From Lachnospiraceae bacterium (GTDB taxonomy: Bacteria > Bacillota > Clostridia > Lachnospirales > Lachnospiraceae): a DNA stretch of 6,389 bases. The notes beneath the pieces were generated by a model, which saw nothing but the letters and a program-made list of their open reading frames with translations, did not search any database and had not been told where the DNA came from. How positions within the stretch are numbered: position 1 is the stretch's first letter; every line of letters starts with the position of its first letter. The stretch is from assembly GCA_017404585.1 (NCBI GenBank), contig JAFRCB010000155.1:1-6389 (forward strand), written 5' to 3'. A program made the translations under genes and the position numbers. Positions 1 through 5,599 of this stretch are shown here, one piece after another.

Positions 1-1290
1 GTCAGAATAAACGATTACTGCCAGGAGATTTATGGCGCCGGCAGCCCGGAGATGGTGGCAGCTATTGAACCTGATTCCAAAGACAGTAAGGATTTCCTCG
101 ATCTGTATACATCAAAAGGATATACAGTTGAAAAGTATTTGGGAAATGGGCGTTACTATGCGTATAAGGATATTCCGGTCATCAAGCGAATGGGATCATG
201 GCTTTCCCATCTCATTGTGATCGACACACCGATGTCCGTAAAGGATGAGGCGAATCCCGACCTCAAAAGGGGAATTTCCTTCGGTCGTACCCCGTCCGGC
301 GGTCTTGCCATTATCGGCAGCGGCACAACGTACAAGTATCTTCTCTATACAAACAGCAAGTTCCCCTGGATCCACCAGAATTTCATCCGTCTGAATTTCG
401 GTGTTTCCTACCCGACCTATCAGGGTCTCGATGTCATGCGTGTTCTCTTCCAGTCACAGGGCGATGAGGCAAAACGACATGTCGTCTATGAGACCGGCCT
501 TGAGGGAGAATCCGGTATTAATTTCGGCACTCTGAAGTATAAGCCGGTCCTCGACCGAATGGATACAAAGAAGTTCCCGGATCACTATGCGGATTATGAG
601 GTCTACAGAAATCAGCCTTCAATGATCGGAACATCTTTCAGAATGGGTATTATAGCCATGATCCTGGCATATTCGCTGGGTCTGCCCTTCGGTCTTCTTA
701 TGGCGAGAAGAAAAGATAAGCTTGCGGATAAGCTCGGTATGGTCTATATCATTTTCATTATCGCAGTTCCGTCTCTGGCATATATCTACCTCTTCCGGTA
801 TTTCGGAACATTACTGTTCAACCTTCCGTCGGTATTTACCACCTACGGACCGGGAGACGCGCGTTCGTGGGTACTGCCGGTCATCTCTCTTGCCCTGCCG
901 TCCATCGCCAGCCTCATGCTGTGGACCCGCCGCTACGTGGTCGACCAGATGAGCGCGGACTACGTCAAGTTCGCAAAGGCCAAGGGACTCAGCCAGGGAG
1001 AGATCTTCCGCACGCACATTTTCAAGAACGCGATCATTCCGATTGCACAGGGAATTCCCGCATCGCTGGCCGGATGTATCACCGGCGCCATCATCACCGA
1101 GGCAATTTACTCTGTCGGTGGTATGGGTAAGATGCTTCCGAATGCAATCAAGCAGTATAACAATGTCATGATCATCGCCCTTGCGTTCATGTTCTCCACA
1201 GTATCGGTCCTTTCAGTTCTGGCCGGAGACATCGTATTGACAAAGGTAGATCCCAGAATTTCGCTCAGTGAGAAGGCAGGGAGGTCGTAA
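1..1290 (+). CDS. oppB: Oligopeptide ABC transporter permease OppB/AmiC type (5' partial)
   Basis: Membrane permease subunit of a peptide importer, pairing with OppC to form the channel through the cytoplasmic membrane. The frame is open from base 1 with no stop, so the start and the usual first membrane helix lie upstream; the ATG at 52 is internal. Numbering from base 1 there are 429 residues. Residues 1 to about 205 form a hydrophilic, presumably extracytoplasmic segment, followed by five hydrophobic helices at roughly 210-233, 244-266, 290-311, 345-371 and 389-413. The EAA loop that docks onto the ATPase is at about 320-347 (DYVKFAKAKGLS, with G329). The C-terminus has the family ending DPRIS. 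The long outer segment matches AmiC-like permeases of about 500 aa rather than the E. coli OppB of about 306 aa. The TAA stop directly abuts the oppC ATG. Family assignment is secure; peptide specificity cannot be read from this subunit. Confidence 0.93.
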   Translation, partial: VRINDYCQEIYGAGSPEMVAAIEPDSKDSKDFLDLYTSKGYTVEKYLGNGRYYAYKDIPVIKRMGSWLSHLIVIDTPMSVKDEANPDLKRGISFGRTPSGGLAIIGSGTTYKYLLYTNSKFPWIHQNFIRLNFGVSYPTYQGLDVMRVLFQSQGDEAKRHVVYETGLEGESGINFGTLKYKPVLDRMDTKKFPDHYADYEVYRNQPSMIGTSFRMGIIAMILAYSLGLPFGLLMARRKDKLADKLGMVYIIFIIAVPSLAYIYLFRYFGTLLFNLPSVFTTYGPGDARSWVLPVISLALPSIASLMLWTRRYVVDQMSADYVKFAKAKGLSQGEIFRTHIFKNAIIPIAQGIPASLAGCITGAIITEAIYSVGGMGKMLPNAIKQYNNVMIIALAFMFSTVSVLSVLAGDIVLTKVDPRISLSEKAGRS

Positions 1291-2217
1291 ATGGATATGG
1301 AAAACACCAATCTGTTCGAGTTTGCGGAGTTCGACGAGCTCGAATCTGAACATATTGCAGCTCCCCGGTACTCATACTGGAAATCTGTCTGGAGAACATT
1401 TTTTAAGAATAAGTTCACGGTCGCGGTCGCGGTCCTGTTGCTGTGCATCATTGCATTTGCAATGATACAGCCGATGCTCTCGGGTTACAGTCCCATCAAG
1501 ACCCCGAACATCAATAACTCACACCTGAAGTTCCTGAAGCCGTCCGCAGAGCATATCTTCGGTACTGACCATGTCGGAAACGAAGTCTTTGACGCGGTAT
1601 GGGCCGGCGCCCGAAACTCTATCATCGTCAGCTTTATCTGCACGGCCATCAACATGCTGATCGGTATTCCGATCGGTGCTCTCTGGGGCTTCTCAAAGAA
1701 GATGGACCGCTGGATGATCGAAGTTTACAACGTCATCTCCAACGTTCCGTTCCTGCTTCTGGCTATGATTCTTTCCTACGTTCTCGGCGCAGGTATGAGA
1801 TCTCTGATCATCACCATGACCTGTACGGAGTGGATTTTCGTAGCATACTTTATACGTACGCAGGTTATGATCATCCGTGACCGTGAGTACAACCTGGCTT
1901 CCAAGTGTCTGGGTACCAGTACATGGACCATGATCGTGAAGAACATTCTTCCGTATCTTATTTCCGTCATTATGACTTATGTATCGCGTGAGGTTCCTTC
2001 GCTTATTTCCTACGAAGTATTCCTTTCCTACATGGGTCTCGGACTTGGTACAACTAACGCATCTCTGGGTCAGTCCATCGCCATGTATACTTCGTACATG
2101 AACGGCTATCCGCATCTTTTCTGGATTCCCGTCAGCGTCCTGGCAATCATCTCGATTTCGCTCTATATCGTAGGGCAGAGACTTGCTGACGCAGCCGATC
2201 CGCGTACGCACATGTAG
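1291..2217 (+). CDS. oppC: Oligopeptide ABC transporter permease OppC/AmiD type
   Basis: Second channel-forming permease of the peptide importer, 308 aa, the same length as streptococcal AmiD from memory. An N-terminal acidic tail (1-25) is followed by a basic patch and a first membrane helix at about 42-64. The short outer motif GTDHVGNEVF (91-100) corresponds to the GTDxxGRD motif of OppC/DppC proteins. Further helices lie at about 108-132, 148-168, 172-190, 222-245 and 277-298. The EAA loop is REYNLASKCLGTS (198-210), and the C-terminus ADAADPRTHM is typical. I chose ATG 1291 because AGGGAGG (1278-1284) lies 6 nt before it; ATG 1297 would have a 12-nt gap. The start follows the oppB stop with no gap, so the two are likely translationally coupled. 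No sign of frameshift or truncation. Confidence 0.95.
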   Translation: MDMENTNLFEFAEFDELESEHIAAPRYSYWKSVWRTFFKNKFTVAVAVLLLCIIAFAMIQPMLSGYSPIKTPNINNSHLKFLKPSAEHIFGTDHVGNEVFDAVWAGARNSIIVSFICTAINMLIGIPIGALWGFSKKMDRWMIEVYNVISNVPFLLLAMILSYVLGAGMRSLIITMTCTEWIFVAYFIRTQVMIIRDREYNLASKCLGTSTWTMIVKNILPYLISVIMTYVSREVPSLISYEVFLSYMGLGLGTTNASLGQSIAMYTSYMNGYPHLFWIPVSVLAIISISLYIVGQRLADAADPRTHM

Positions 2218-2221
2218 GAGG
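2216..2221 (+). promoter_or_regulatory. Ribosome binding site of oppD, overlapping the oppC stop
   Basis: A perfect AGGAGG sits 7 nt before ATG 2229. Its first two bases are the last two of the oppC TAG stop codon, so ribosomes ending oppC cover this site. This fixes the oppD start and suggests translational coupling. Confidence 0.85.
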
Positions 2222-2228
2222 AATAACA

Positions 2229-3302
2229 ATGTCAGAGAATAGAAATGTTGTACTGTCCGCCAAAGACGTTGAAGTAAAATTCAGAGTCAGGGACAATTAT
2301 CTTACAGCGATCCGCGGTATCTCGCTGGATCTGTATGAGGGAGAGACTTTCGCGATCGTCGGCGAGAGCGGTTCCGGAAAATCCGTCTTCACAAAGACAT
2401 TTACCGGAATGCTGGAATCCAACGGTATGATTTCCAACGGATCTGTCATGTTCCACGGGAAAGACCTGACAAAACTTAAGACAGATAAGGACTGGGAAGG
2501 CATTCGCGGTGCAAAGATATCCACGATCTTCCAGGATCCTATGACGTCGCTGAACCCGATCCGCACGATCGGCTCCCAGATAACTGAAGTAATCGAGAAG
2601 CATCAGGGCGTTTCGAAGGCGGAAGCGAAAAAACAGGCCATTGAGATCATGGAGCGCGTCGGCATCAAGGACGCAGCCAACCGCTTTGATGAGTTCCCGT
2701 TCCAGTATTCCGGCGGTATGCGTCAGCGTATCGTCATCGCCATCGCTCTTTCATGCCATCCGGAAATTTTGATCTGCGACGAGCCGACGACCGCTCTGGA
2801 CGTTACCATTCAGGCTCAGATCCTGCAGCTGATCCGTGATCTGCAGAAGGAACTTGGATTTACCACACTCTACATCACGCATGACCTGGGTGTTGTTGCC
2901 AATGTTGCCGACCGCGTCGGCGTCATGTATGGCGGACAGATTATTGAGTACGGCACTGTCGAGGAAATTTTCTTTGAGCCGTGTCACCCATACACATGGG
3001 CGCTGCTTTCCAGTCTGCCCCAGCTGGGCGTCAAGGGTCAGGATCTCTACTACATCACCGGTACACCGCCGTCACTGTACAATAAGATCAAGGGAGACGC
3101 ATTTGCACCGCGCAATGAGCACGCTCTCAAGATCGACTTCGTGCAGGAACCTCCATTCTTTAAGGTAAGTGATACGCATTACGCTAAGACATGGCTTCTC
3201 GATCCGAGAGCGCCGAAACTGGAGAAACCGGAGGTCATCCAGAATCTTCATGAAAAGATCAAGAAAATGACAGATAAGGGAGGCGCGTTCCATGTCGAAT
3301 AA
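2229..3302 (+). CDS. oppD: Oligopeptide ABC transporter ATP-binding protein OppD/AmiE type
   Basis: Cytoplasmic ATPase that with OppF powers peptide uptake, 357 aa (streptococcal AmiE is about 355). The nucleotide-binding domain is complete: Walker A GESGSGKS (45-52), Q-loop Q102 in FQDP, signature YSGGMRQR (160-167), Walker [13 protein letters not shown] (180-191) with catalytic E185, and H-loop H218 in ITHD. The signature has M where LSGGQ has Q, as is common in OppD proteins. The C-terminal oligopeptide-transporter extension begins near [12 protein letters not shown] (278-289). In most OppD/DppD proteins this part carries a conserved cysteine set (GCxFxxRC and two more); here the equivalent positions read GDAFAPRN, ..IDF.. 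and AKTWLL, so all four are absent. From memory this is shared with AmiE proteins. The gene follows oppC by 11 nt and its end overlaps the oppF start by 11 nt. Confidence 0.96.
   Translation: MSENRNVVLSAKDVEVKFRVRDNYLTAIRGISLDLYEGETFAIVGESGSGKSVFTKTFTGMLESNGMISNGSVMFHGKDLTKLKTDKDWEGIRGAKISTIFQDPMTSLNPIRTIGSQITEVIEKHQGVSKAEAKKQAIEIMERVGIKDAANRFDEFPFQYSGGMRQRIVIAIALSCHPEILICDEPTTALDVTIQAQILQLIRDLQKELGFTTLYITHDLGVVANVADRVGVMYGGQIIEYGTVEEIFFEPCHPYTWALLSSLPQLGVKGQDLYYITGTPPSLYNKIKGDAFAPRNEHALKIDFVQEPPFFKVSDTHYAKTWLLDPRAPKLEKPEVIQNLHEKIKKMTDKGGAFHVE
3278..3283 (+). promoter_or_regulatory. Ribosome binding site of oppF, inside the oppD coding end
   Basis: GGGAGG lies within the last codons of oppD, 8 nt before ATG 3292. 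It supports the overlapping start of oppF over any later ATG and ties oppF translation to that of oppD. Confidence 0.8.
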
Positions 3303-4263
3303 TAATAACAGAGAGGTGATCGTGTCCGTCAAACACGTAGACATCTCTTTCGATACAGGCGGAAAAAAGAAATTCAAAGCCGTGAAGGATGCCAATTTCG
3401 ACATTTACAAGGGCGAGACATTTGCTCTTGTCGGCGAATCCGGATCGGGAAAGACTACTCTCGGACGCGCGATCATGCGCATCAATCCCTGCAGTGCCGG
3501 CGAGATCACATTTGAAGGAAAGCGCATTTCCGGTAATATTTCCAAGGAAGAGGACAGAAATGTGGTCCGCAATATCCAGATGATTTTCCAGGATCCTGCG
3601 GCATCGCTGAATGAGAGAGCGACGATCGAGTACTGTGTGTCGGAAGGTCTTCTCAATTTCCATCTGTACAAAGATGAGAATGACCGACTTGCCAAGGTAG
3701 ACAAAGCCCTGCAGGATGTCGGACTTCTGCCCGAGCACAAGTCCCGCTATCCGCACGAGTTCTCCGGCGGACAGCGTCAGCGTGTCGGTATTGCCCGTGC
3801 TATGATCATGGAGCCGAAGTTCATCGTCGCGGATGAGCCTATCTCCGCGCTGGACGTCTCCATCAGAGCTCAGGTCCTGAACCTCATGAACAAGTTGAAG
3901 GCGGAAAAGGATCTGACCTATCTCTTCATCGCACATGACCTTTCGGTCGTCCGCTTTATTGCGGACAGAATCGCGGTCATCCATCTGGGCGAGATCGTTG
4001 AGATCGCTGAATCAGAGACGCTCTTCGAGTACCCACTGCATCCGTACACGACGGCCCTGCTCTCCACGGTCCCGATGCCGGACCCGCTGATTGAGAAGAA
4101 CAGAAAGCATAAGGTCTATGACCCGAGCGAACTTGATCAGTCCGGTGATCCGCGTGAGATGCGTGAAGTCCGCCCCGGCCATTTTGTCTACTGCACGCCG
4201 AAGGAATTTGACGGTTATTGCGAGAAAGCTGCAAGGCTGGAGAAAGAAAAAGGAGCAAATTGA
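3292..4263 (+). CDS. oppF: Oligopeptide ABC transporter ATP-binding protein OppF/AmiF type
   Basis: Second cytoplasmic ATPase of the importer, partner of OppD, 323 aa. All motifs are intact: Walker A GESGSGKT (48-55), Q-loop Q100 in FQDP, a canonical signature FSGGQRQR (157-164), Walker [14 protein letters not shown] (176-188) with E182, and H-loop H215 in IAHD. Both ATPases therefore look catalytically competent apart from the M-for-Q in the OppD signature. The C-terminal extension (from about 262) lacks the usual cysteine-containing GCxFxxRC block and ends in a short [11 protein letters not shown] segment (291-301) plus a charged tail. The start overlaps oppD by 11 nt in another frame. The TGA stop is followed after 30 nt by a terminator hairpin, so this is the last gene of the operon. 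Confidence 0.95.
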   Translation: MSNNNNREVIVSVKHVDISFDTGGKKKFKAVKDANFDIYKGETFALVGESGSGKTTLGRAIMRINPCSAGEITFEGKRISGNISKEEDRNVVRNIQMIFQDPAASLNERATIEYCVSEGLLNFHLYKDENDRLAKVDKALQDVGLLPEHKSRYPHEFSGGQRQRVGIARAMIMEPKFIVADEPISALDVSIRAQVLNLMNKLKAEKDLTYLFIAHDLSVVRFIADRIAVIHLGEIVEIAESETLFEYPLHPYTTALLSTVPMPDPLIEKNRKHKVYDPSELDQSGDPREMREVRPGHFVYCTPKEFDGYCEKAARLEKEKGAN

Positions 4264-4293
4264 GAGTCTGCTCCTCATAGAAAGTAAAAAACT

Positions 4294-4318
4294 GAGGCTG
4301 TCACACTGCGGCAGCCTC
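4294..4318 (+). terminator. Hairpin terminator after oppF
   Basis: GAGGCTGTC (4294-4302) and GGCAGCCTC (4310-4318) form a 9-bp stem with a 7-nt loop. One pair is U:G when read on the plus strand but would be a C:A mismatch on the minus strand, so the plus-strand RNA is the folding one. The T-run after it is poor (TTAT), while an A-run (AAAAAAC) precedes it, so termination may be partial, or may be stronger for transcripts coming the other way. The position 30 nt after the oppF stop supports operon termination. Confidence 0.6.
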
Positions 4319-4320
4319 TT

Positions 4321-4635
4321 ATGCTGAGTGGCGGCGGTCATCAAAGTTCAAAACGTCGCTTCATGACTGCTCGGATGTGGAGGCAGGCAGTCGCCAAGAG
4401 CGAAACCAACACTAATCAACTGAAAGCAAGAATGTGGGAATTCAGTCGCCTAAGCTCAAAACGGTGGATGATGACTGCCCGGGCGTGGAGGCAGGCAGTC
4501 GCAAAGAGTGAAACCAGCACTAATCAACTGAAAGAGAAAATGTGGGTATTCAGTCGTCTGAGTTCAAAATGGTGGATGATGACTGCTCGGGCGTTTTTGA
4601 GGGCAGTTGCTAACTGTGAAATGACCTTTTATTGA
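4321..4635 (+). CDS. Doubtful ORF across the tandem repeats (104 aa, W-rich 36-residue repeats)
   Basis: I do not recognise this product. Translated, the repeats give units of the form SSKRxxMTARxWRQAVAKSE..., basic and tryptophan-rich, two whole and one cut short by TGA where the first units have CAA (Gln). For coding: the 108-bp period preserves the frame, and of 18 differences between units 1 and 2, 10 fall in third codon positions against 3 in first and 5 in second; 7 are silent. Against coding: ATG 4321 sits 2 nt after the terminator stem with no ribosome binding site, none of the internal ATGs (4363, 4375, 4468) has a convincing one, and there is no signal peptide or known fold. It could be a non-coding repeat that happens to be open, a remnant of a repeat protein, or a real small protein. 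I consider real expression unlikely but not excluded. Confidence 0.2.
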   Translation: MLSGGGHQSSKRRFMTARMWRQAVAKSETNTNQLKARMWEFSRLSSKRWMMTARAWRQAVAKSETSTNQLKEKMWVFSRLSSKWWMMTARAFLRAVANCEMTFY

Positions 4636-4668
4636 CTGAAGGCTGGAATCTGGTATAAATAAACCATA
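4345..4668 (+). repeat. Three tandem 108-bp direct repeats
   Basis: Units begin at 4345, 4453 and 4561, exactly 108 bp apart, with no insertions or deletions. Units 1 and 2 differ at 18 of 108 positions. Unit 3 keeps close similarity for about its first 30 bases, is patchier to about 4620 and degenerate afterwards, though it still aligns without gaps (ACTGAAGGCTGGAATCTGG against ACTGAAAGCAAGAATGTGG). Each unit contains the inverted pair GACTGC ... GCAGTC/T, about 16 nt apart (4365/4387 in unit 1). No terminal inverted repeats, transposase or target duplication are visible, so this is a local tandem expansion, not an insertion sequence. 108 is a multiple of three and the frame starting at 4321 stays open to 4635. 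Confidence 0.9.
4632..4659 (+). promoter_or_regulatory. Orphan sigma-A promoter
   Basis: TTGACT (4632-4637), a 16-nt spacer and TATAAA (4654-4659), with an upstream TG (4651-4652) giving an extended -10. Each hexamer has five of six consensus bases. The start point would be near 4666. It lies in the degenerate third repeat; the matching positions of units 1 and 2 do not form a promoter. No convincing ORF follows on this strand before the minus-strand gene. Confidence 0.55.
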
Positions 4669-4713
4669 CGGTCACAGAACATCAAACTCAATAAAGGTGA
4701 CTGCTTCTTCACT

Positions 4714-4746
4714 GTTAAATTCAGCAGCGTGTTAAGCTGATTTAAC
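4714..4746. repeat. Inverted repeat, 11 bp arms with one bulge
   Basis: GTTAAATTCAGC (4714-4725) and GCTGATTTAAC (4736-4746) pair over 11 bp with T4721 bulged and a 10-nt loop. An A-run follows on the plus strand and there is no T-run on either side in the right place, so it is not an intrinsic terminator. It could be a structural element of an RNA or a protein binding site. Confidence 0.6.
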
Positions 4747-4893
4747 AAAAAACGAGTTAGTGAGACTGCCGATGCGTTTTGATTTGACCCTTATGTAGCA
4801 CTGCACATGTGTGTTATTTTGCAAGGTCGACTGCCGACTTCTTGATCACAAGGTATAAACCAGATAATTTACTGAAGGCAAAGATAAAATAAG

Positions 4894-4921
4894 AAAAACC
4901 CGGCCGTTAAGGCCGGATTTT
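4894..4921 (-). terminator. Rho-independent terminator of the minus-strand small membrane gene
   Basis: Read on the minus strand: AAAATCCGGCC, loop TTAAC, GGCCGGGTTTT, an 11-bp stem with one U:G pair, running into TTTTTCTTATTTTATC. The core CCGGCC/GGCCGG is at 4900-4905 and 4911-4916. The U:G pair and the T-rich tail both favour the minus strand. It lies about 55-75 nt after the stop of the minus-strand gene. It might also stop plus-strand transcripts weakly. Confidence 0.75.
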
Positions 4922-4935
4922 AACCGATTAGAGAA

Positions 4936-4963
4936 GGCTGCCACAATCTCTATTGCGACAGCC
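4936..4963 (-). terminator. Hairpin directly after the stop of the minus-strand gene
   Basis: On the minus strand GGCTGTCGCAAT (4963-4952), loop AGAG, ATTGTGGCAGCC (4947-4936) form a 12-bp stem including two G:U pairs. On the plus strand those two pairs would be C:A mismatches, so it folds in the minus-strand RNA. It begins 9 nt after the TAA. Its T-run is poor on that side, whereas the plus strand has TTTTTT soon after it, so it may be a first, partial terminator, a 3'-end stabiliser, or bidirectional. Confidence 0.55.
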
Positions 4964-4972
4964 CGAGGTTTT

Positions 4973-5338
4973 TTACAGAAAGCCGTAGGCAATCACGGCT
5001 GAGACTATTAGGTAAAGGATTCCGAGAAAGAGGGGATAGTTAAAAGCTGCCTTTCTTTTTTTGTTCCGGTCATCTTTATATTTCTGAAAGTTCTGCATGT
5101 CATCCCTCTTCATACCCCGCCTCATCACGAAGGCGCTGATATCGAAATCGCCTCTGAGAACAAGGGCATAAACGATTCCTCCGATGATCATTACCATAGC
5201 GATAATAGTCATAGCGTCTGTGAAGAGCTGCAGTTTATTCCGCTCTGCAACAAAAGCCCTTGCGGCCGGATAGCCGAGGGTGATGATGACATGAGTCATA
5301 AGAACACGTGGATTTATATTTTTGAAGCGCTCTATCAA
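4973..5338 (-). CDS. Small membrane protein, DUF3899-like
   Basis: A 121-aa membrane protein of unknown function. Hydrophobic segments lie at about 13-31 (weak), 42-61 and 101-120. Between the last two is a highly charged cytoplasmic-type loop with RRGMKRDD (73-80) and KYKDDRNKKRKA (86-97). The layout (helix, FD-containing loop, Tyr/Lys/Glu-rich charged stretch, helix) resembles short Firmicute DUF3899 proteins; this is from memory, not a search. The start codon is TTG at 5338-5336: the frame has no ATG upstream before a stop, and AGGTAGG lies 9 nt before it. The next start, ATG at codon 14, has no ribosome binding site and would cut the first hydrophobic segment. The gene is a single unit, convergent with the opp operon and divergent from hypA, with its own promoter, structured leader and terminator. 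Nothing here shows what it does. Confidence 0.75.
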   Translation of the reverse strand: MIERFKNINPRVLMTHVIITLGYPAARAFVAERNKLQLFTDAMTIIAMVMIIGGIVYALVLRGDFDISAFVMRRGMKRDDMQNFQKYKDDRNKKRKAAFNYPLFLGILYLIVSAVIAYGFL

Positions 5339-5346
5339 TTTATAAT

Positions 5347-5356
5347 ACCTACCTTT
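5347..5356 (-). promoter_or_regulatory. Ribosome binding site deciding the TTG start
   Basis: On the minus strand AAAGGTAGGT precedes the TTG codon, with the second AGG ending 9 nt away. It is the only purine-rich site near the beginning of this frame and is the reason for choosing the TTG start. Confidence 0.55.
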
Positions 5357-5378
5357 ATGATTTTTCAGTGCCTTTCAG

Positions 5379-5465
5379 GTAACAGCTCAGACAGGCTGTA
5401 ACTATGTTCCGGAATCCGGCGCAAGCACCATCTTCATCGAAAAACTTTGTCCCTTTCGAGCTGTT
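5379..5465 (-). promoter_or_regulatory. Structured 5' leader with two competing helices
   Basis: In the minus-strand leader, AACAGCTC-type arms at 5465-5458 and 5388-5381 (AACAGCTC and GAGCTGTT) can pair over 8 bp, enclosing about 70 nt. The second arm can instead join the local hairpin GTTACAGC (5402-5395) with GCTGTTAC (5386-5379), 7 of 8 pairs, loop of 8 nt. Both cannot form at once. Inside are also CCGG/CCGG and GGTG/CGCC mini-helices. I compared it by eye with c-di-GMP, fluoride, TPP, glycine and T-box leaders and could not match it. Its role is unknown. Confidence 0.4.
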
Positions 5466-5476
5466 GCTCTTGTAGA

Positions 5477-5504
5477 ATTATATCACAGAAACTTTGCTTG
5501 GCAA
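5477..5504 (-). promoter_or_regulatory. Promoter of the minus-strand small membrane gene
   Basis: On the minus strand TTGCCA (5504-5499), a 16-nt spacer and TATAAT (5482-5477) with a TG extension just before the -10. The -10 is perfect and the -35 has five of six bases. Transcription would start near 5470, giving a leader of about 130 nt before the TTG start codon. Confidence 0.7.
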
Positions 5505-5551
5505 GGAGATGCTTGCCATAGCGGATGCTGCGCTGTCTTTGTCTGTGATAT
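5480..5551. repeat. Nested inverted repeats over the minus-strand promoter
   Basis: Outer arms ATATCACAGA (5480-5489) and TCTGTGATAT (5542-5551) are perfect over 10 bp. Inner arms TGGCAAG (5499-5505) and CTTGCCA (5512-5518) are perfect over 7 bp with a 6-nt spacer. The outer left arm overlaps the -10 box and the inner left arm contains the -35 box of the minus-strand promoter. Confidence 0.7.
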
Positions 5552-5599
5552 GAGCTTCGCTGCCCGGGAATAAGCAATTGCATGCTGAGGAAATTTTCT

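Larger units (their letters stand above)
4666..4921 (+). ncRNA. Candidate small RNA from the orphan promoter
   Basis: If the promoter at 4632-4659 is active, the transcript of about 250 nt would contain an 11-bp hairpin with one bulged T (4714-4746), a small GTCG/CGAC hairpin (4826-4838), and would end at the GC-rich hairpin 4900-4916, which is followed by ATTTTAA on this strand. The only ORF with a ribosome-binding-like AAAGGTG overlapping a start is GTG 4697, 12 codons. No known RNA family was recognised. This is inference from promoter and hairpins only. Confidence 0.25.

Noticed and set aside
52..54. ATG 52 as the start of oppB
   Set aside because: The frame is open to base 1, no ribosome binding site precedes 52, and starting there would remove the first membrane helix expected of every OppB-type permease.
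1693..2229. 178-codon open frame on the minus strand opposite oppC
   Set aside because: Antisense to an intact permease gene, with a composition typical of a shadow frame and no ribosome binding site support.
3259..3984. 241-codon open frame on the minus strand opposite oppF
   Set aside because: It is antisense to a complete ABC ATPase with all motifs, and its translation has no recognisable domain. It is a shadow of the oppF codon pattern.
4345..4668. CRISPR array
   Set aside because: The whole 108-bp unit repeats, with no unique spacers between short conserved repeats and no cas genes.
4697..4735. Twelve-codon ORF starting at GTG 4697
   Set aside because: The ribosome-binding-like AAAGG runs into the start codon itself, the peptide is featureless, and no gene follows it that it could control.
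5498..5518. Sigma-54 promoter (TTGGCAAG ... TTGCC)
   Set aside because: GG and GC elements are present, but the spacing does not match the strict -24/-12 distance, and the sequence is better explained as the dyad containing the minus-strand -35 box.
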